Source: Selaginella moellendorffii (Eukaryota > Streptophyta > Lycopodiopsida > Selaginellales > Selaginellaceae). Taken from it: 64,000 nt of DNA. The notes under the pieces were generated by a model. It did no database searches and was not told the DNA's origin. It saw only the letters and a program-made list of their open reading frames with translations. The stretch lies in the NCBI RefSeq assembly GCF_000143415.4, contig NW_003314268.1, forward strand, positions 2,553,972-2,617,971, read 5' to 3'. Every line of letters begins with the position of its first letter. Position 1 is the stretch's first letter. This document shows, piece by piece, positions 1 to 11,229 of the stretch. The translations under genes were made by a program, and so were the position numbers.

Positions 1-49
1 GAAGTGAAGTCTTAAGTTTAGTGCTAAAGTATCTTCTTTTGGTTTTCAG

Positions 50-2393
50 ACCCCAGAAGGTGTTCAATGGAAGCGACCGGCAGATCATGCGGACTGTCCA
101 TCATCTGAGTGGTTCAATATGTTTGTGTTGCATCAAAACAGGTATCAAAATTCTGGCGTGGTTTAATAATTCCGGTATATTTTAGAGTAAAGACAAATCC
201 GAAGAACGCCATCAATGAGCATTTCCTTGCTCGTTTTCTGGATTTTGTTGTCTGGGGTCACGAGCACGAGTGCATAGTGGACCCACAGGTTGATCACCCT
301 GATTTGTTGTTGCGGATCGTCACTTATGTTCTACTCTGTAGGAAGTTCCCGGGATGGGATTCCACGTCACGCAGCCAGGTTCTTCTGTTGCAACCGCATT
401 GACGGATGGTGAAGCTCAGCCTAAGCATGTCCTCCAATTGGAAATCAAGGTTTTGAAGATTTACTTATCTGTATTTCGAATTCTAATATCTCTGCAGGGG
501 AATAAATATCGACCAACGAAGGTTCCACTCAAAACCGTCAGGCCTTTTGAATTTACTGATGTAAGTGAACGTGCTTCAATCGTCATATTTTTTAAGTTGG
601 TTGCCTGCAGGTGGTCTTGAAGGATATAGAAGGCATTGATCCAAGCGACCAAACTTCTGTTCTTTCTCATCTGGGTGAAGTGGCAAGTGTTTAAATTTTT
701 GTTGCCTTGGACGCTTACGAAAGTGCCTTTTACAGGTGCAAGATCTTATTACTACTGCTGTTGCCAAGTCTCAGTCTCAAGAGAGCATGCTCCCTCTCAT
801 CCGTGTCAGGGTAAAGGATTATTTTTGAAAGTACACCGAAAGACTAGTTTGTGATATTTTTGCAGGTGGATTACACAGATTGCACTACTATAAATCCTCA
901 AAAATTTGGACAAAAGTTTGTCGGCAAGGTTTGCAGTCCTACAGCTCTTTTTCACTAAGATAAAACTCACCGAATTGCAGGTTGCTAATCCGCATGACAT
1001 TCTGATTTTTACCAAGTCTTCAAAGAAAAAACAGCGACTTGACGGTAATATCTCTATTGTTATTCCCTCGTCGGGGAATGAAAGCTTTCCTTGAGCAGCT
1101 TCTGGAAGCGAAAAAGAACTTCTTGCACCTGAGGAGCTAAACCAGCAAAATATTGAGGCTCTGGTAGCCGAGAGTAATTTGGTTGGTCGCCGTAGCACAG
1201 AGATCAGATTTGCCTACTAACAATCGCGTCGATTGCAGAAAATGGAGATTCTACCGGTGTCAGTCCTTGGTTTGGCATTGCACGACTTTGTGAACAAAGA
1301 TGACAAGCAGGCGTTCCAGTCGTGTGTGGAGCACACGCTTCAAGAAACGCAGGTAAACTTTCACCAAATCATACTGGACAAAGCTGTGACACCATTTTAT
1401 CATAATCTAGAAAAAGCTTCTCGAGGACGAAGAGGTGGAACTAATGGATGAAAGCGAGATTGTGGAGAAGGTCACCGAACACATGCAGGTAGTTAAAACC
1501 TCAAAGCTTGACTCTCTGTAATGCCTATTCTGTGATAGGACCCACGCAATCAAGCACCTAGTGTGTCACTAGCGGATGCAGTTCGGCCGTGGTCGCAAGT
1601 CACACAATCTAAAGGCTCGACTTCTGGCCAGAGACGAACTGTTGATATCGACGATGATGACGATTTTGGTATCTCGGGAACTACAGTGGTAACGAAAGCG
1701 AGCAAAGCTAAAGCTACAAAAGCCACCGCTACGAGAAAGTCAAGAGCTTCTGCCGCTGCTGTTGGTGATGATGACGACGATGAGGATGACGCGCCAACCG
1801 GCCGCGGACGAGGTCGTGGTCGAGGAAGGGGCCGAGGCAGAGGAAAACAAAACATGAAACAAACGACGCTAGACACCGCGATTGGAGCACGTCCCAGACG
1901 GTATACATTTATTCTTCCATCAAAGTTTCTACGACGGCTTTCCATACAGGTCTAGTAGTCGTGCTGCTGCAACCGCAGCAACAGCAGCAGACAGTGATGA
2001 AGAAGACGTCGCTGCATCATCAGCGAATGACGAGCCCGAAGACCCAGAGAGTGACGCGGTAAGTAGCAATTTCTTCTCGTTCTTCTCTCCTCACAAGTGT
2101 GGTTTGATAGGAGCCGACTCCGACCAAAGGAAGAAAGCGGGCCGCATCAACGTCAAGAGGGCGAGGCAGAGGCCAAAGCACTCCAAAGCGAGGAAGAACA
2201 CAATCGTCCAAGTCGAGGTCCGTGGACGACGAGGACAACGACGAAGTGGAGAACGAGCACGACAGCGATGGCGATGTTCAACTGACAACATCCACGAGAG
2301 GTTCTCAGGTTGGAATTCTTTCCTGTTCTTCCTGGACCGTGCAGATAACTTGGTTTTCCACAGGCTCGAAAATGGGGACCAGCAAGAAAGTGA
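50..2393 (+). CDS. MRE11: MRE11 double-strand break repair nuclease, 3' part (gene starts before the window)
   Basis: MRE11 is the Mn-dependent nuclease of the MRE11-RAD50-NBS1 complex, which processes DNA ends in the nucleus. I read 15 exons: 50-141, 186-288, 342-449, 498-560, 611-682, 736-810, 866-928, 981-1044, 1096-1181, 1239-1352, 1411-1488, 1539-1900, 1950-2058, 2111-2308, 2364-2393. Together they give 538 in-frame residues and a TGA stop. The phosphodiesterase motif WGHEHEC (exon 2) carries metal-binding histidines. GFHVTQPGSSVAT and the capping domain (INPQKFGQKFVGKVANP) follow. The C-terminal tail is acidic and has an uninterrupted Gly-Arg run near 1800-1845, as in eukaryotic MRE11. 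The intron after exon 5 starts with GC instead of GT. The N-terminal half lies outside the window. The stop is 27 bp from the stop of the opposing F-box gene. Confidence 0.95.
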
Positions 2394-2420
2394 CTCTGAA
2401 TCTCGCATTCCCAGCTTGTA

Positions 2421-4082
2421 TCAAGGCAAGTCCTCATAATCTGTCTCCGATGCACTTGGAGTCCTTTCTGTCTCGTAATCGTCCTCGTCTATATCTTCTT
2501 CTTCGCCTTCATCCTCCTCGTCGTTGTCAGCGTCCGAGAAAGAGAGATCATCTTCGTACTCGCTCTCGTCGTCCTCATCATCCGTGTCCTGCGCGTCCAC
2601 AACGATGCTGACCTTGTTATACCGCGACTGGAGCTTGAGCAAGCTCGTGCAAAACGTTCCGCTGGGGCGCTCCAGCAAGCTGAGCCGCAACGTCGACAAG
2701 GTATCGCACTCGAGAATACTTGACAGCAAGCTGATCGCGTTCTTGTTTCCACTGTCAGCGACTAAAGTAACGTCCTCGAGCGGTGGCCGCGAATGCATCA
2801 ACGGTTCGGACAAGCTACCGACTTGCAAGGCCTGGCAAATCACATCAGAGAGCTGTAACTTCCGAGCAAGACTAAAGCATCGACAGACCTCAAACATATC
2901 CAGCCCGATCTTGAGTGTTCGCAGCTCCGTGAAGCCTTCGAACATATCCGGGAACGAGAACGGCTGCTTCCGGTGGTGGTGGCCGAGCTTCAGCCTCATG
3001 GAGATCTCGCGAGCGTGCTTCGCCATGTCCAGGAACTGGTAGATCCCGCTCGACGGCCAGCCTTTGCTCGCGAGCTCCAACACCTTCAAAGATGGCGGCC
3101 GCTTAAACACGGGCTTGAAGTAGCAGAGCGCCCGGAGCTCCACCAGCGTGGCTCCGTCGAGATGGACCTCCTTGACGCAGTCGACCGCGAGGCTGGCGAG
3201 CCTGGGGCACGCGAGCTTGAGGCAGCGCAGCGGCGTCTCGTCCACGTAGAAGCAGTTCTCCTTCTTGGGCTTCCACACGAGCTTGAAGTGGAGAAGGGTG
3301 GCGGCGGCGAGGCTGGGAGCTTCCAGGCCGAAGAGATGGAGGGCCTCGAGATCTTCCAGCACCGGGCACAGGCTCACGAACTTCTCCAGCTTGGAATCGT
3401 TCATGAGCATGTCCTGGAAGACGCACCTTCGCAAGCTCGGGAAGATGATGGCGCCACCATTCTCATCCTCGATCTCAAACTTGGAGCACTGGCAGCCGCA
3501 AACTCCACCCATCTCGTCCACGAACTCGAGGCTGCGGAGCTTGTGGCAGCTCGCGAGCCCGCGGACGAGCGCGCCGCTAAAGTCGAATCGGCCCCGGAAG
3601 TGGAACACCTCGAGGGAGTGGCGGAGATTGGTGGCCCAGGAGTACAGGAACTGCTCGCCGCTGGAGCTGCGGCACACGAGGCGATCGATGAGGAGCTCCC
3701 GGAGGCCCGAGCAGCGCTCCAGCATCCGCGAGTAAATCTGGAGCATCTCGCCCGTGGATCGCCGCCGCCCCCCGGCGCCATCGCCGCGGTGGTGATCGCT
3801 GCCGCTACAGCTGCTGCTGCCGCTGATCTCGCTGCTCGATTCGCTATTCAGGCTCGAGCCGCAAGTACCTCGGTGGTCGAAATCGCCGAAGAAGTCGAGG
3901 CGGAGGACGTGAACGCCCGTGGAGGAGTAGCGCCACCGGCGGCACACGGTCGCCGCCTGGGCAATGCGCCGCGCCTCGACGAGCTTGGAGAGAATGGAGG
4001 AGACGATGCTGTCCGGGATCACGTCGATGCTGCCGCTGCTGCCGCTGGAGCTGCCGCCGAATTCCTCCTCGCCCTCCGCCAT
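2421..4082 (-). CDS. F-box protein with leucine-rich repeats and acidic tail
   Basis: A single-exon gene of about 553 residues. After a Ser/Gly-rich N-terminus, an F-box begins near residue 22 (IPDSIVSSILSKLVEARR, then VCRRW). The middle has leucine-rich repeat-like segments with recurring L-x-x-L-x-L patterns such as LRSLEFVDEM and LRCLKLACPRLASLAVDC. The last 60 or so residues are almost all Asp, Glu and Ser. F-box/LRR proteins are substrate receptors of SCF E3 ubiquitin ligases, but the substrate here is unknown. I chose the ATG at 4082; the reading frame extends 21 bp further upstream without another ATG. Convergent with MRE11, with almost no space for separate 3' UTRs. Confidence 0.85.
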   Translation of the reverse strand: MAEGEEEFGGSSSGSSGSIDVIPDSIVSSILSKLVEARRIAQAATVCRRWRYSSTGVHVLRLDFFGDFDHRGTCGSSLNSESSSEISGSSSCSGSDHHRGDGAGGRRRSTGEMLQIYSRMLERCSGLRELLIDRLVCRSSSGEQFLYSWATNLRHSLEVFHFRGRFDFSGALVRGLASCHKLRSLEFVDEMGGVCGCQCSKFEIEDENGGAIIFPSLRRCVFQDMLMNDSKLEKFVSLCPVLEDLEALHLFGLEAPSLAAATLLHFKLVWKPKKENCFYVDETPLRCLKLACPRLASLAVDCVKEVHLDGATLVELRALCYFKPVFKRPPSLKVLELASKGWPSSGIYQFLDMAKHAREISMRLKLGHHHRKQPFSFPDMFEGFTELRTLKIGLDMFEVCRCFSLARKLQLSDVICQALQVGSLSEPLMHSRPPLEDVTLVADSGNKNAISLLSSILECDTLSTLRLSLLERPSGTFCTSLLKLQSRYNKVSIVVDAQDTDDEDDESEYEDDLSFSDADNDEEDEGEEEDIDEDDYETERTPSASETDYEDLP

Positions 4083-4565
4083 AGCTGCGAGCTTCCCCAG
4101 CACTAGGGTTTCTCCTTATAGCCGAATGACCTGGCGCCAAGAGCGCTTGACGTGGAGTAAACGTGAACGCCACGTAGGAAGATTAACGGCCAATTAGCGC
4201 GTGACGTGTGCGAAACGGAGCGACGCGTGGACATAAAGTAAGTATGACGTGGCATTCAAATGAAGCTATGACGTGGCATAGAAATGTATGCTAGGGCAAA
4301 ATGGGGGCGCGCTTTGCGATCCGTGGCGTGATTTACGAATGTCGAGCGTTCCTCCAGCCGGCATCGTCCGGTAAATCGGTCGTGGCCGGCGGCGGCGGCA
4401 AAGATTGCAGCTCGTCCGCATCTGTGAGCGCGAGATCGAGCACCTCGGAAGTGGCGGGGACCGTGGCAGCGGCCGATGTGATCGCTGGGCTCGGGATTGG
4501 GGGAATGCTGCCGGGAGCAGCGGGTAGTATCGGATTCGCAGCCGCGGAAGGAGACATTGGAGGAG

Positions 4566-5522
4566 ATGGAGGGCTTGATCGGGTCCAGGCAGAGCATTAG
4601 ATCAAAGTATGCCGAGAAGCTAATGGCAAGGAGAATGGCCGCGGAATCGAGAAGGGAGCAGCAGGGACGATTTGGTGTGGAAGCTGGCGATGAGAATTTT
4701 GCCATGCCATCGATATCTTCGGACAACAAGTTTGAAGCTGTGCGAGGGTCGATGCAATTACTGGGATACTTGCAGGTGAGAAATCAGGAATGAAGAGTTT
4801 GATCTTCGATTTCTCGGCAAGAATTCTTTTTTCTCTTTTCTTCGCCTCGAGTAAGAGCTCTTTTCCTTGCGCGTTTATCTGGGTGACTGAATTTTCTCTT
4901 GGTCGTAGGAACGAGGAGTGCTCCAGGCTCTCGTGGCTCCAAACAATGGAAACCAGGAACGGGCATACCTTGATCAGCTGCTTCACAAGTTTAGCTTCGA
5001 CTGCGTCGAGAACACCGAAGATGGATTGAGGTTGGACTAGATTTTTTTGGTTTGATGATAGAAAACGATGAGAAAACTTTGTTGCAGTGAGGATGTGGTG
5101 AGCTCTCTCTGCTCAAAGTGGTGTCTTCCTGCGAATCAAGTCATGGTGGTAAGCATTCTCATCTCATTTCGCTGCTAGAGCTTACAAAATCCAATTTTTC
5201 ATAGGTGGTCTCGGCAGATCTAATCCCAGACCTCATGAATCCTGCCGGAATCTTCAAGTGCCGCGTGACCGACGCCAAAAATGCTGCTGCTGCCGAGGGA
5301 AATCTTGAGGAATTCGCTGCGGGCAGCCAAGAAAAACCAAGACAAACAGGGATGTTTCAATGGTTCCGCACAGATTTCCAGCAGATATCTCCGGAGCCAG
5401 TTCTTCGCCCAGGAAACCATTTCAATGCGCATTACAACGTGAAGGACATGACACAGCTCAAGTGGCTGTTCGAAGAGCTCAATGGAATCTCTTACAGGCC
5501 CATTCTCTCTGGGGTTAAATGA
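4566..5522 (+). CDS. Unrecognised plant protein (four exons read)
   Basis: I do not recognise this family. Exons 4566-4775, 4909-5030, 5088-5148 and 5205-5522 join in frame into 236 residues with consensus splice sites. The N-terminus is basic and helical (KYAEKLMARRMAAESRR). The middle includes LLHKFSFDCVENTEDGL and SLCSKWCLPANQVMVV. The C-terminus has an aromatic block (GMFQWFRTDFQQISPEPV) and ends in ILSGVK. The start is uncertain: a separate open frame with an ATG at 4301 encodes an Ala/Gly/Ser-rich stretch that could be a plastid transit peptide, but no convincing intron links it. The gene is followed 60 bp later by PSB27 on the same strand. Confidence 0.55.
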
Positions 5523-5551
5523 GGTAATTTAAAGTGTGGCTTTGGCGGGAA

Positions 5552-6182
5552 ATGAAATTTAGGGTTCTTGGCGATAGGGGTTTTATGGCGCACGCGAATT
5601 CTATTCCAGGTATGATCTTGGCCTTGGATCGCAGCGGACGATCTTTCCTTGGAATCTGGAGCCGCAGGGAGCTCGCATTTTCGATGCTCGCGCTTCCTAT
5701 TGTAGCGCTGCCTCCAGCGGCAGCTCGGGCAGAGCAGGAGGCTAGTGTCAAGAAGGAGGAGAGCTTGCTGGATGGGATTCTGTCGGTGTTTGATCCAAAC
5801 GAGACGACGAAGTCCGGGAAGAAGCTGCCAAAGAGCTACCTCAAGGCGGCCCGGGATGTAGTGAAGAATTTGCGCGAGGCTTTGCAGAAGGATCCAGCCA
5901 AGGAGGAGCAGAAGTTCCGGGAGGCTGCAAACACTGCCAAGGATTCCATTCGGGAGTACCTCACGAAATGGAAAAATTCCAAAGAGGTCCAAGAACAAGT
6001 AAGCCAGGTTCATAGCTTTTCTCCTTCTCATTGTTTATATGCAGAGCTCGTATCAAGTTTTGGGAAAAGCTTTGCGGCAGCTTGGGAGTTTCTACTTGAA
6101 ATCTGGACCAACAGCGGTTATGCCAGACGATATCAAGTCAGAGATTTTGCAAAACCTTAGCAATGCCGAGACAGATTTGTAA
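5552..6182 (+). CDS. PSB27: PSB27-type photosystem II assembly protein, thylakoid lumen
   Basis: Two exons, up to 5998 and from 6045, joining in frame. From the ATG at 5585 the protein has 183 residues; the upstream in-frame ATG at 5552 gives 194. The N-terminus looks like a bipartite thylakoid signal: a basic stretch, a twin arginine (SRREL), a hydrophobic core (FSMLALPIVALPPAAARA) and an Ala-x-Ala cleavage site. The mature part is the helical Psb27 domain, with YLKAARDVVKNLREAL, AKDSIREYLTKW, ALRQLGSFYLKSGPTAVMP and a final ILQNLSNAE. Psb27 proteins bind CP43 in PSII assembly or repair; the plant H2 form (LPA19) acts in D1 C-terminal processing. I cannot decide between H1 and H2. The stop is 26 bp from the stop of the opposing PPR gene. 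Confidence 0.85.
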
Positions 6183-6208
6183 CGAAGCTTTTTGATCCAT
6201 CGCCGTTG

Positions 6209-8566
6209 TCATCGCCTGGCCAGTATGTTTTTTCCTATTGTTTTTGCGGTGCTCGACACTGCCTTGGATGCCTTGACAAGTTTGGTGAGCTCGCAGGAAA
6301 GCGAGTGAACGTTGGATAGCATTATGTAAGACGAGGAGAGTTTGGAATCCAGCTCCACAAGCTTCTCAGCAGCACGCTTTGCTCGCCTCTCATCGTCGTG
6401 AGTTTTGCAAGCTCCGAGAAAAGCTGTCCAGGCTATGATCTTCTCGTCGCGAGAGAGAGGTATACTCTCCATCGCATTCTCCGCTAACTCCAACTTCCCA
6501 ATCCTTCCTAGCAGATCTATCCAGCAGACTTGATGTTCAGGCAGAAGAGCTAATCCCCGGTCCTGTTCAATAGAGGAGAAGTAACTCAAGCCTTCGGTGA
6601 TCAAGCCCGAGTGACTACACGCACAAAGGACACTCACGAGAGAAATCTCATTGGCCTCGACGCCGTGAAGCTCCATTGATCGAAATAGCTCCACAGCTTC
6701 CAGACCGTGCCCATTTTGAGCAAAGGCCGTCACCATGGAAGTCCAAGGCAATGTCATTTCTGCTCCGAGTTGTTCCTCCAGCGCATTAAAGACCAACTTG
6801 GCGTCCACCACGCTGCCGCACTTTCCATACATGTCGATCAACCCGGTAGCCACTTCGGTGAGAGGAACGCTACCATCCTCGAGAGCACGGTGGATAGCTC
6901 GTCCTTGGGAGAGACCCGAGATGTTGGCACAGGCATCAAGAACAGCGGTCAAGATCACCACGTCCGGACTGGTTCCTTCGACGTCCATCTTCTTAAACAG
7001 GTCGAGAGCTTCTCTCTCGTCGTTGTTCTCGACGTAGGCGACGATCATCGCAGTCCAGCTGACGACATTCTTATCCAGCAGCTTGTCAAAGGCGGACCGG
7101 GCATCTCTAAGGCTCTTGCATCTCCTGTACATGCAAGTAAGCGCAGTGGCAGTGATGGTGTGGGATTCGAGCCCAGCGGCGATGATCCTCTCGTGCAAGG
7201 CGTTTCCCTGGCGAAGATCATCGCAGGCATTAAGAATGGTGACGAAAGTTATACTGCGGTGCTTGTAGCCGGCGAGGTCCAAGCCCCGGAAGATCGTCAG
7301 AGCCGCAGGAAAGTCACTCGCCTCGGCGTAAGCTCCGATCATCGCAGTCCCCACGACTTCGTTCCTCACGGGGAGGCGATCAAACACCGACTTCGCCTCG
7401 TTGCAGCACCCGGAGCTCCCATACATGCTGACGAGCGCGCCTCCGATATGAACATCGTCATCGATTCCAAGCGCAGAGGCTTCCGAGTGAAGGATCCGGC
7501 CGTCTCCAATCGCTCTGGCGGAGGAGCTTGCGCAGGCATCCAGAGCGCTGGTGAAAGTCAAGAGGTTTGGACAGAAGCCGTGGAGATCCATGAGCTTGAA
7601 GACGAGCAGCGCAAGATTGGAGTGGCCGTTTTGAGCGTACGCCGCCACCATAGCCGACCACGACACGACAGTCTTGTCGGGTGTCTGCTCAAACACCGAC
7701 AGCGCGCGCTCAAGGCATCCGTTTTGTCCGTAAGCTACTGCCAGCGATGTCCACGACACGGAGTTCTTGACGGACATGGAGTCGAAGCTCCGCTGTGCGT
7801 CGTCGGGGCTGCGGCATCTTCCATACATTCCGACAATCGCAGTTCCAACGAAGACGTCGTGCTGGAATTCACCCGACAAGAGAATCTCCTCGTGGATCAT
7901 CCTCGCCAGCTTCAAGTTCCCGAGGTTCCCGGAAGCGTCGATGACCCCCAGGAAAGTTATCCTGTCCGGCTCCACGCCTTCGAGGGTCATGGCGAGAAAG
8001 AGGTGGAATCCCTCTCGGCTATGCCCGTTCTTGGCATACCCGACGATCATCGAGTTCCAGGACGCGGTTTCTCGATCCGGCATTGCATCGAAGAGCTCCC
8101 TGGCTGCGGGAGCGCGATCGTTTTGGCCGAGAGCAGTGATCATCGCGTTCCAGCAGGGGATGCTTCGCTGGGGGATGAGCGCGAACGCTCTCCAGGATTC
8201 CGGGAGGTGACCATTCTGGGCATACGCAGAGACGAGGCTGATCCACGAGTAGATGTTCCTTCTCTCCAAATTCTCGAAGACCCTTTGCGAGTTCCCGGGA
8301 TCTCTACACCGCCCGTATGTGCTGATGAGGAGATTTCCCAGGATTTGTAGGCGATCGAAGCCGGTTTGGATCATGTGAGCGTGGAGACGCCGCGCATCGT
8401 CGAGGGATTGCTTGTGGGCGTAGCTCTTGAGCAAAGCAGTGTAGATTTCCTGGCATTTTAGGGGCTGTGACGGATCTATCCCCTTCAGCGCCCCTTCGAG
8501 ACTCGCGAGTTGAGGCCCAGAGACAAACGATCGTCGATGAAAGCGAAATCCGAGAGACTTGGACAT
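6209..8566 (-). CDS. PLS-class pentatricopeptide repeat protein, E-type end
   Basis: An intron-free gene of 785 residues made of PPR motifs, which bind organellar RNA one base per repeat. Recurrent motif cores are visible: NLLISTYGRCRDP, SWISLVSAYAQNGH, WNAMITALGQND, WNSMIVGYAKNGH, WTAMIVAYVENND, GLIDMYGKCGSV and WTSMVTAFAQNGH. The final part (HQVCWIDLLGRIGKLELAE, then YIMLSNVHS) resembles the E1 extension of PLS proteins. No DYW cytidine deaminase domain follows, so any role in C-to-U editing would need a partner. Organelle targeting is inferred from the family and from a basic Ser/Arg-rich N-terminus (MSKSLGFRFHRRSF). Divergent from BDP1, whose start lies 195 bp away. Confidence 0.9.
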   Translation of the reverse strand: MSKSLGFRFHRRSFVSGPQLASLEGALKGIDPSQPLKCQEIYTALLKSYAHKQSLDDARRLHAHMIQTGFDRLQILGNLLISTYGRCRDPGNSQRVFENLERRNIYSWISLVSAYAQNGHLPESWRAFALIPQRSIPCWNAMITALGQNDRAPAARELFDAMPDRETASWNSMIVGYAKNGHSREGFHLFLAMTLEGVEPDRITFLGVIDASGNLGNLKLARMIHEEILLSGEFQHDVFVGTAIVGMYGRCRSPDDAQRSFDSMSVKNSVSWTSLAVAYGQNGCLERALSVFEQTPDKTVVSWSAMVAAYAQNGHSNLALLVFKLMDLHGFCPNLLTFTSALDACASSSARAIGDGRILHSEASALGIDDDVHIGGALVSMYGSSGCCNEAKSVFDRLPVRNEVVGTAMIGAYAEASDFPAALTIFRGLDLAGYKHRSITFVTILNACDDLRQGNALHERIIAAGLESHTITATALTCMYRRCKSLRDARSAFDKLLDKNVVSWTAMIVAYVENNDEREALDLFKKMDVEGTSPDVVILTAVLDACANISGLSQGRAIHRALEDGSVPLTEVATGLIDMYGKCGSVVDAKLVFNALEEQLGAEMTLPWTSMVTAFAQNGHGLEAVELFRSMELHGVEANEISLVSVLCACSHSGLITEGLSYFSSIEQDRGLALLPEHQVCWIDLLGRIGKLELAENAMESIPLSRDEKIIAWTAFLGACKTHDDERRAKRAAEKLVELDSKLSSSYIMLSNVHSLSCELTKLVKASKAVSSTAKTIGKNILARR

Positions 8567-8761
8567 CCGCCATCAAGAGCGCGAGGAGGACGAAGATACA
8601 CTTGGCATGGAATCGCAGCCGTTAGATAGATCGGACGGCCTGCAAGAAAGCCCTTATCTTTCTCTCTTGTTAGGGTTTATCCGCTATGTAATTCACGGGC
8701 GAGGGACACAGAGGGAAGCGCGGGAGAGGAGCGCCGGCGGTGCGCGGCGCGAGCTGCGAGG

Positions 8762-10591
8762 ATGTTGTCATCGCTGCAAGCGCTGAATGCGGCTGGAGCG
8801 GCTCCCTGTGAGTGCTTGGTTTCTTGTGGTTCCTGTGATTGAATTCGTGGAATTTCTTCTTCTTTCTTCTCTCCAGCTAGTCGCTCCGCTGCATTCCAGC
8901 CAAAGGTGAAGCCGCGAGCTCGAAAAGCCGCTGCCGCGGATGAAAATATCGCGCCTACACAGGAATCATCGCCTGTTCCACCTCCATCGCCGACTCCGGC
9001 GGCGCCAGTAGCTCCGATAGCTCCTCCGGCTCCAGTAGCAGCGGCAACATCTGGGGCTCCAGCCCCCAGTAATCCGCCAGCCGCCCTGAGAGAAACTCGA
9101 GGGGTATCATCGCGGAGCACGCAATCTACATTGCCTCCATCGGCCCGATTGGTAAGAGTATTTCTCTTTTCTTTGTTTCTTTCTTGACGGTTGCTTTTCA
9201 TGGAAGGATCCTTCCGGGCCTTCAACCTCTGCCGGGCCATCGGCTTCTAGCCAGAAACAGCGGCCGCCTTCTGTGGTGCCACCCTCCACCAGCGAGACGG
9301 GTGAGAGCTCCAAGGGAAAAAGGAAGAGGGCGTCAGGGAGCCCATCTCCACGCCAAAAGCGAGGTAGATGTACGTCTTTCTTTTGTATCCCAGTTCAGGC
9401 TCTCACATACACATTTTATCCACAGCTGATATCAATGTTGACGAGGCCATCGATCCTGCGACGATGACTATGAAAGATATTATCAAGCTTGCGGAAGCAA
9501 AGGAGAGGAAGGTGAGTCTGTTTTTTTCTCAAAGAAGACCTGCTTTCTTTTTCTGATGAACTTATGCATTAACAGAAGCAAAAGGAGGAGGCCGCTAAGA
9601 AGCAGGAACAGCGAGCCTCTGCTGGCGCAACCGAGCAGCGGGATAGAGAGAAGGAGCAAGCGTATGTGCTTAGTTTCTTTCGTTTTGCGCTTTCTTTACT
9701 TGACTTGTTTCGACAGGGTTCCTCTAGCACCGCAAGTCGAGGTCGTGGATGGAAAGATCGTTATTAATCAGCAGAGCCTGGAAGTAGACGCGAGGGCTTT
9801 CAACCAAGACGACGTTGGATCCTACAGGCGCATAGACGAGACAACAACGAAACTAAATTATCATTCTTACATGGACAAGATCCCAAGGGATAGATGGAAG
9901 CCTGAAGAGACTGACATGTTTTACAAGGTACAAAAGCCAAAGTACTTGCGCCAGTCTAACATCCGTTTGATCAGTCTGTTCAGCAGTTTGGCACTGATTT
10001 TGCTGTCATAAAATGCCTGTTTCCGGGGAAGACACGCAAACAGATAAAAGCGAAGTACAAGAAGGAAGAGAAGGAGAATCCAAGGCGTATGTCGCAGACA
10101 ATTCTCCAACCCAGGGGAGGTGTGTTACTGAGCATTTTACCTTCCATCTTTTGTCAAACCAGTGTTAACGATGTCAATTTCCAGATTTGGCTCACTATGA
10201 GGAGCTTGTGAACAAGCTCAAGGCAGCAGCAGCCGCGGAAGCGACCGCAGAGGACGAGTTTGATTTCACTTGGGATATCAATGCTACCAAGGTGAGGTTG
10301 GCTTTTCTTCTTTCCCCCTTTTCTACGAAGCCTTTGTTGTTCTCTGTGTAGGGCGCTGGCGAGCCCGTCCAGGAGGACATGGCAAACGCTGAGCATGATG
10401 GTAACGAAGAGAATGGAGGCAATGGTAACGAGGAGGATGAATGTAGCTACGAGGAGATGGTGATGGAGGAAACGTCTGTGCCAAAGCAGGAGGAAGAGCG
10501 GCGAGAATGTAAACCGGATTACTCCGCTGCAACGCCACCACCGCCGGCCCTGTTTGCGTACGAGACGGAGCTCCCATTTGCATACACGTGA
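8762..10591 (+). CDS. BDP1: TFIIIB subunit B'' (BDP1), SANT-domain protein
   Basis: BDP1 joins TBP and BRF1 in TFIIIB and recruits RNA polymerase III at tRNA, 5S and U6 genes. Nine exons: 8762-8807, 8877-9151, 9207-9363, 9426-9511, 9576-9661, 9717-9927, 9975-10119, 10185-10291, 10352-10591. They sum to 451 codons in frame. The N-terminal third is low-complexity Pro/Ala/Ser, followed by a basic helical stretch (KLAEAKERKKQKEEAAKK). The conserved core follows: VVDGKIVINQQSLEVDA, then the SANT domain with RWKPEETDMFYK, QQFGTDFAVIKCLFPGKTR and QIKAKYKKEEKENP. The C-terminus is acidic. At 450 residues it is shorter than animal BDP1 but usual for plants. Confidence 0.9.
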
Positions 10592-11229
10592 CGTGACTGA
10601 TTTCAGAGCTAACGTTTAGGCATTCAGAATTTTTCTGTCCAAATTTTTTTTGAGTACATTCTCTATTTTTGTTTCAGATTAGTTTTGTGTTAGGATGGCA
10701 AACAGGATAAACCATGTCCAGATATTGGATGGCCTACATTGTGCTATATTATCATTGATGGGTTGAACGTGAGATATGTGTGCTATATGTTGCCCATCCA
10801 TTTACCCATTTGATATATTAGGAGACCAAGTTGAGCTTCCATTTTGTATGGTAGCCACATGATGTTGATAAACTTCATCGACACTGGATCAGCTTATTAC
10901 CATTGGTACTTTTGTGCCCTTGCCAAAGATTCTAAGGATTTTTGCATATAATGTTGGTAAAACATGATTTAAATACTTTCACCAAATAGCATGGAGTGAT
11001 TAACATCAAAACCATAACAAACAAACAGTAGACATCTTTGCATTTTGGTGTTGGGTGAGGCACAGCTTTTCCAGGGAATATGAGCAACAGATCAAGGAGG
11101 GCATGTGGAAGGTAGCAGTTGCTAATCTGCTTAGGTCCCTAGGAATCACGCACCAATCAGTCAGGAAATAGCTTACATATAGAGCATGAAAGACTCGTGA
11201 ATATCAACTTGTTTTACTCTTTACCATCC
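10592..11229. other. Intergenic, no gene seen
   Basis: AT-rich sequence after BDP1 with stops in all frames. I see no RNA gene or repeat. The first part probably holds the BDP1 3' UTR. Confidence 0.5.

Noticed and set aside
2973-4106. 377-codon plus-strand open frame opposite the F-box gene
   Set aside because: Shadow of a GC-rich coding sequence; no family resemblance, while the minus strand shows an F-box and LRR pattern.
6707-8350. 547-codon plus-strand open frame
   Set aside because: Antisense shadow of the PPR gene; the minus strand has regular PPR motifs.
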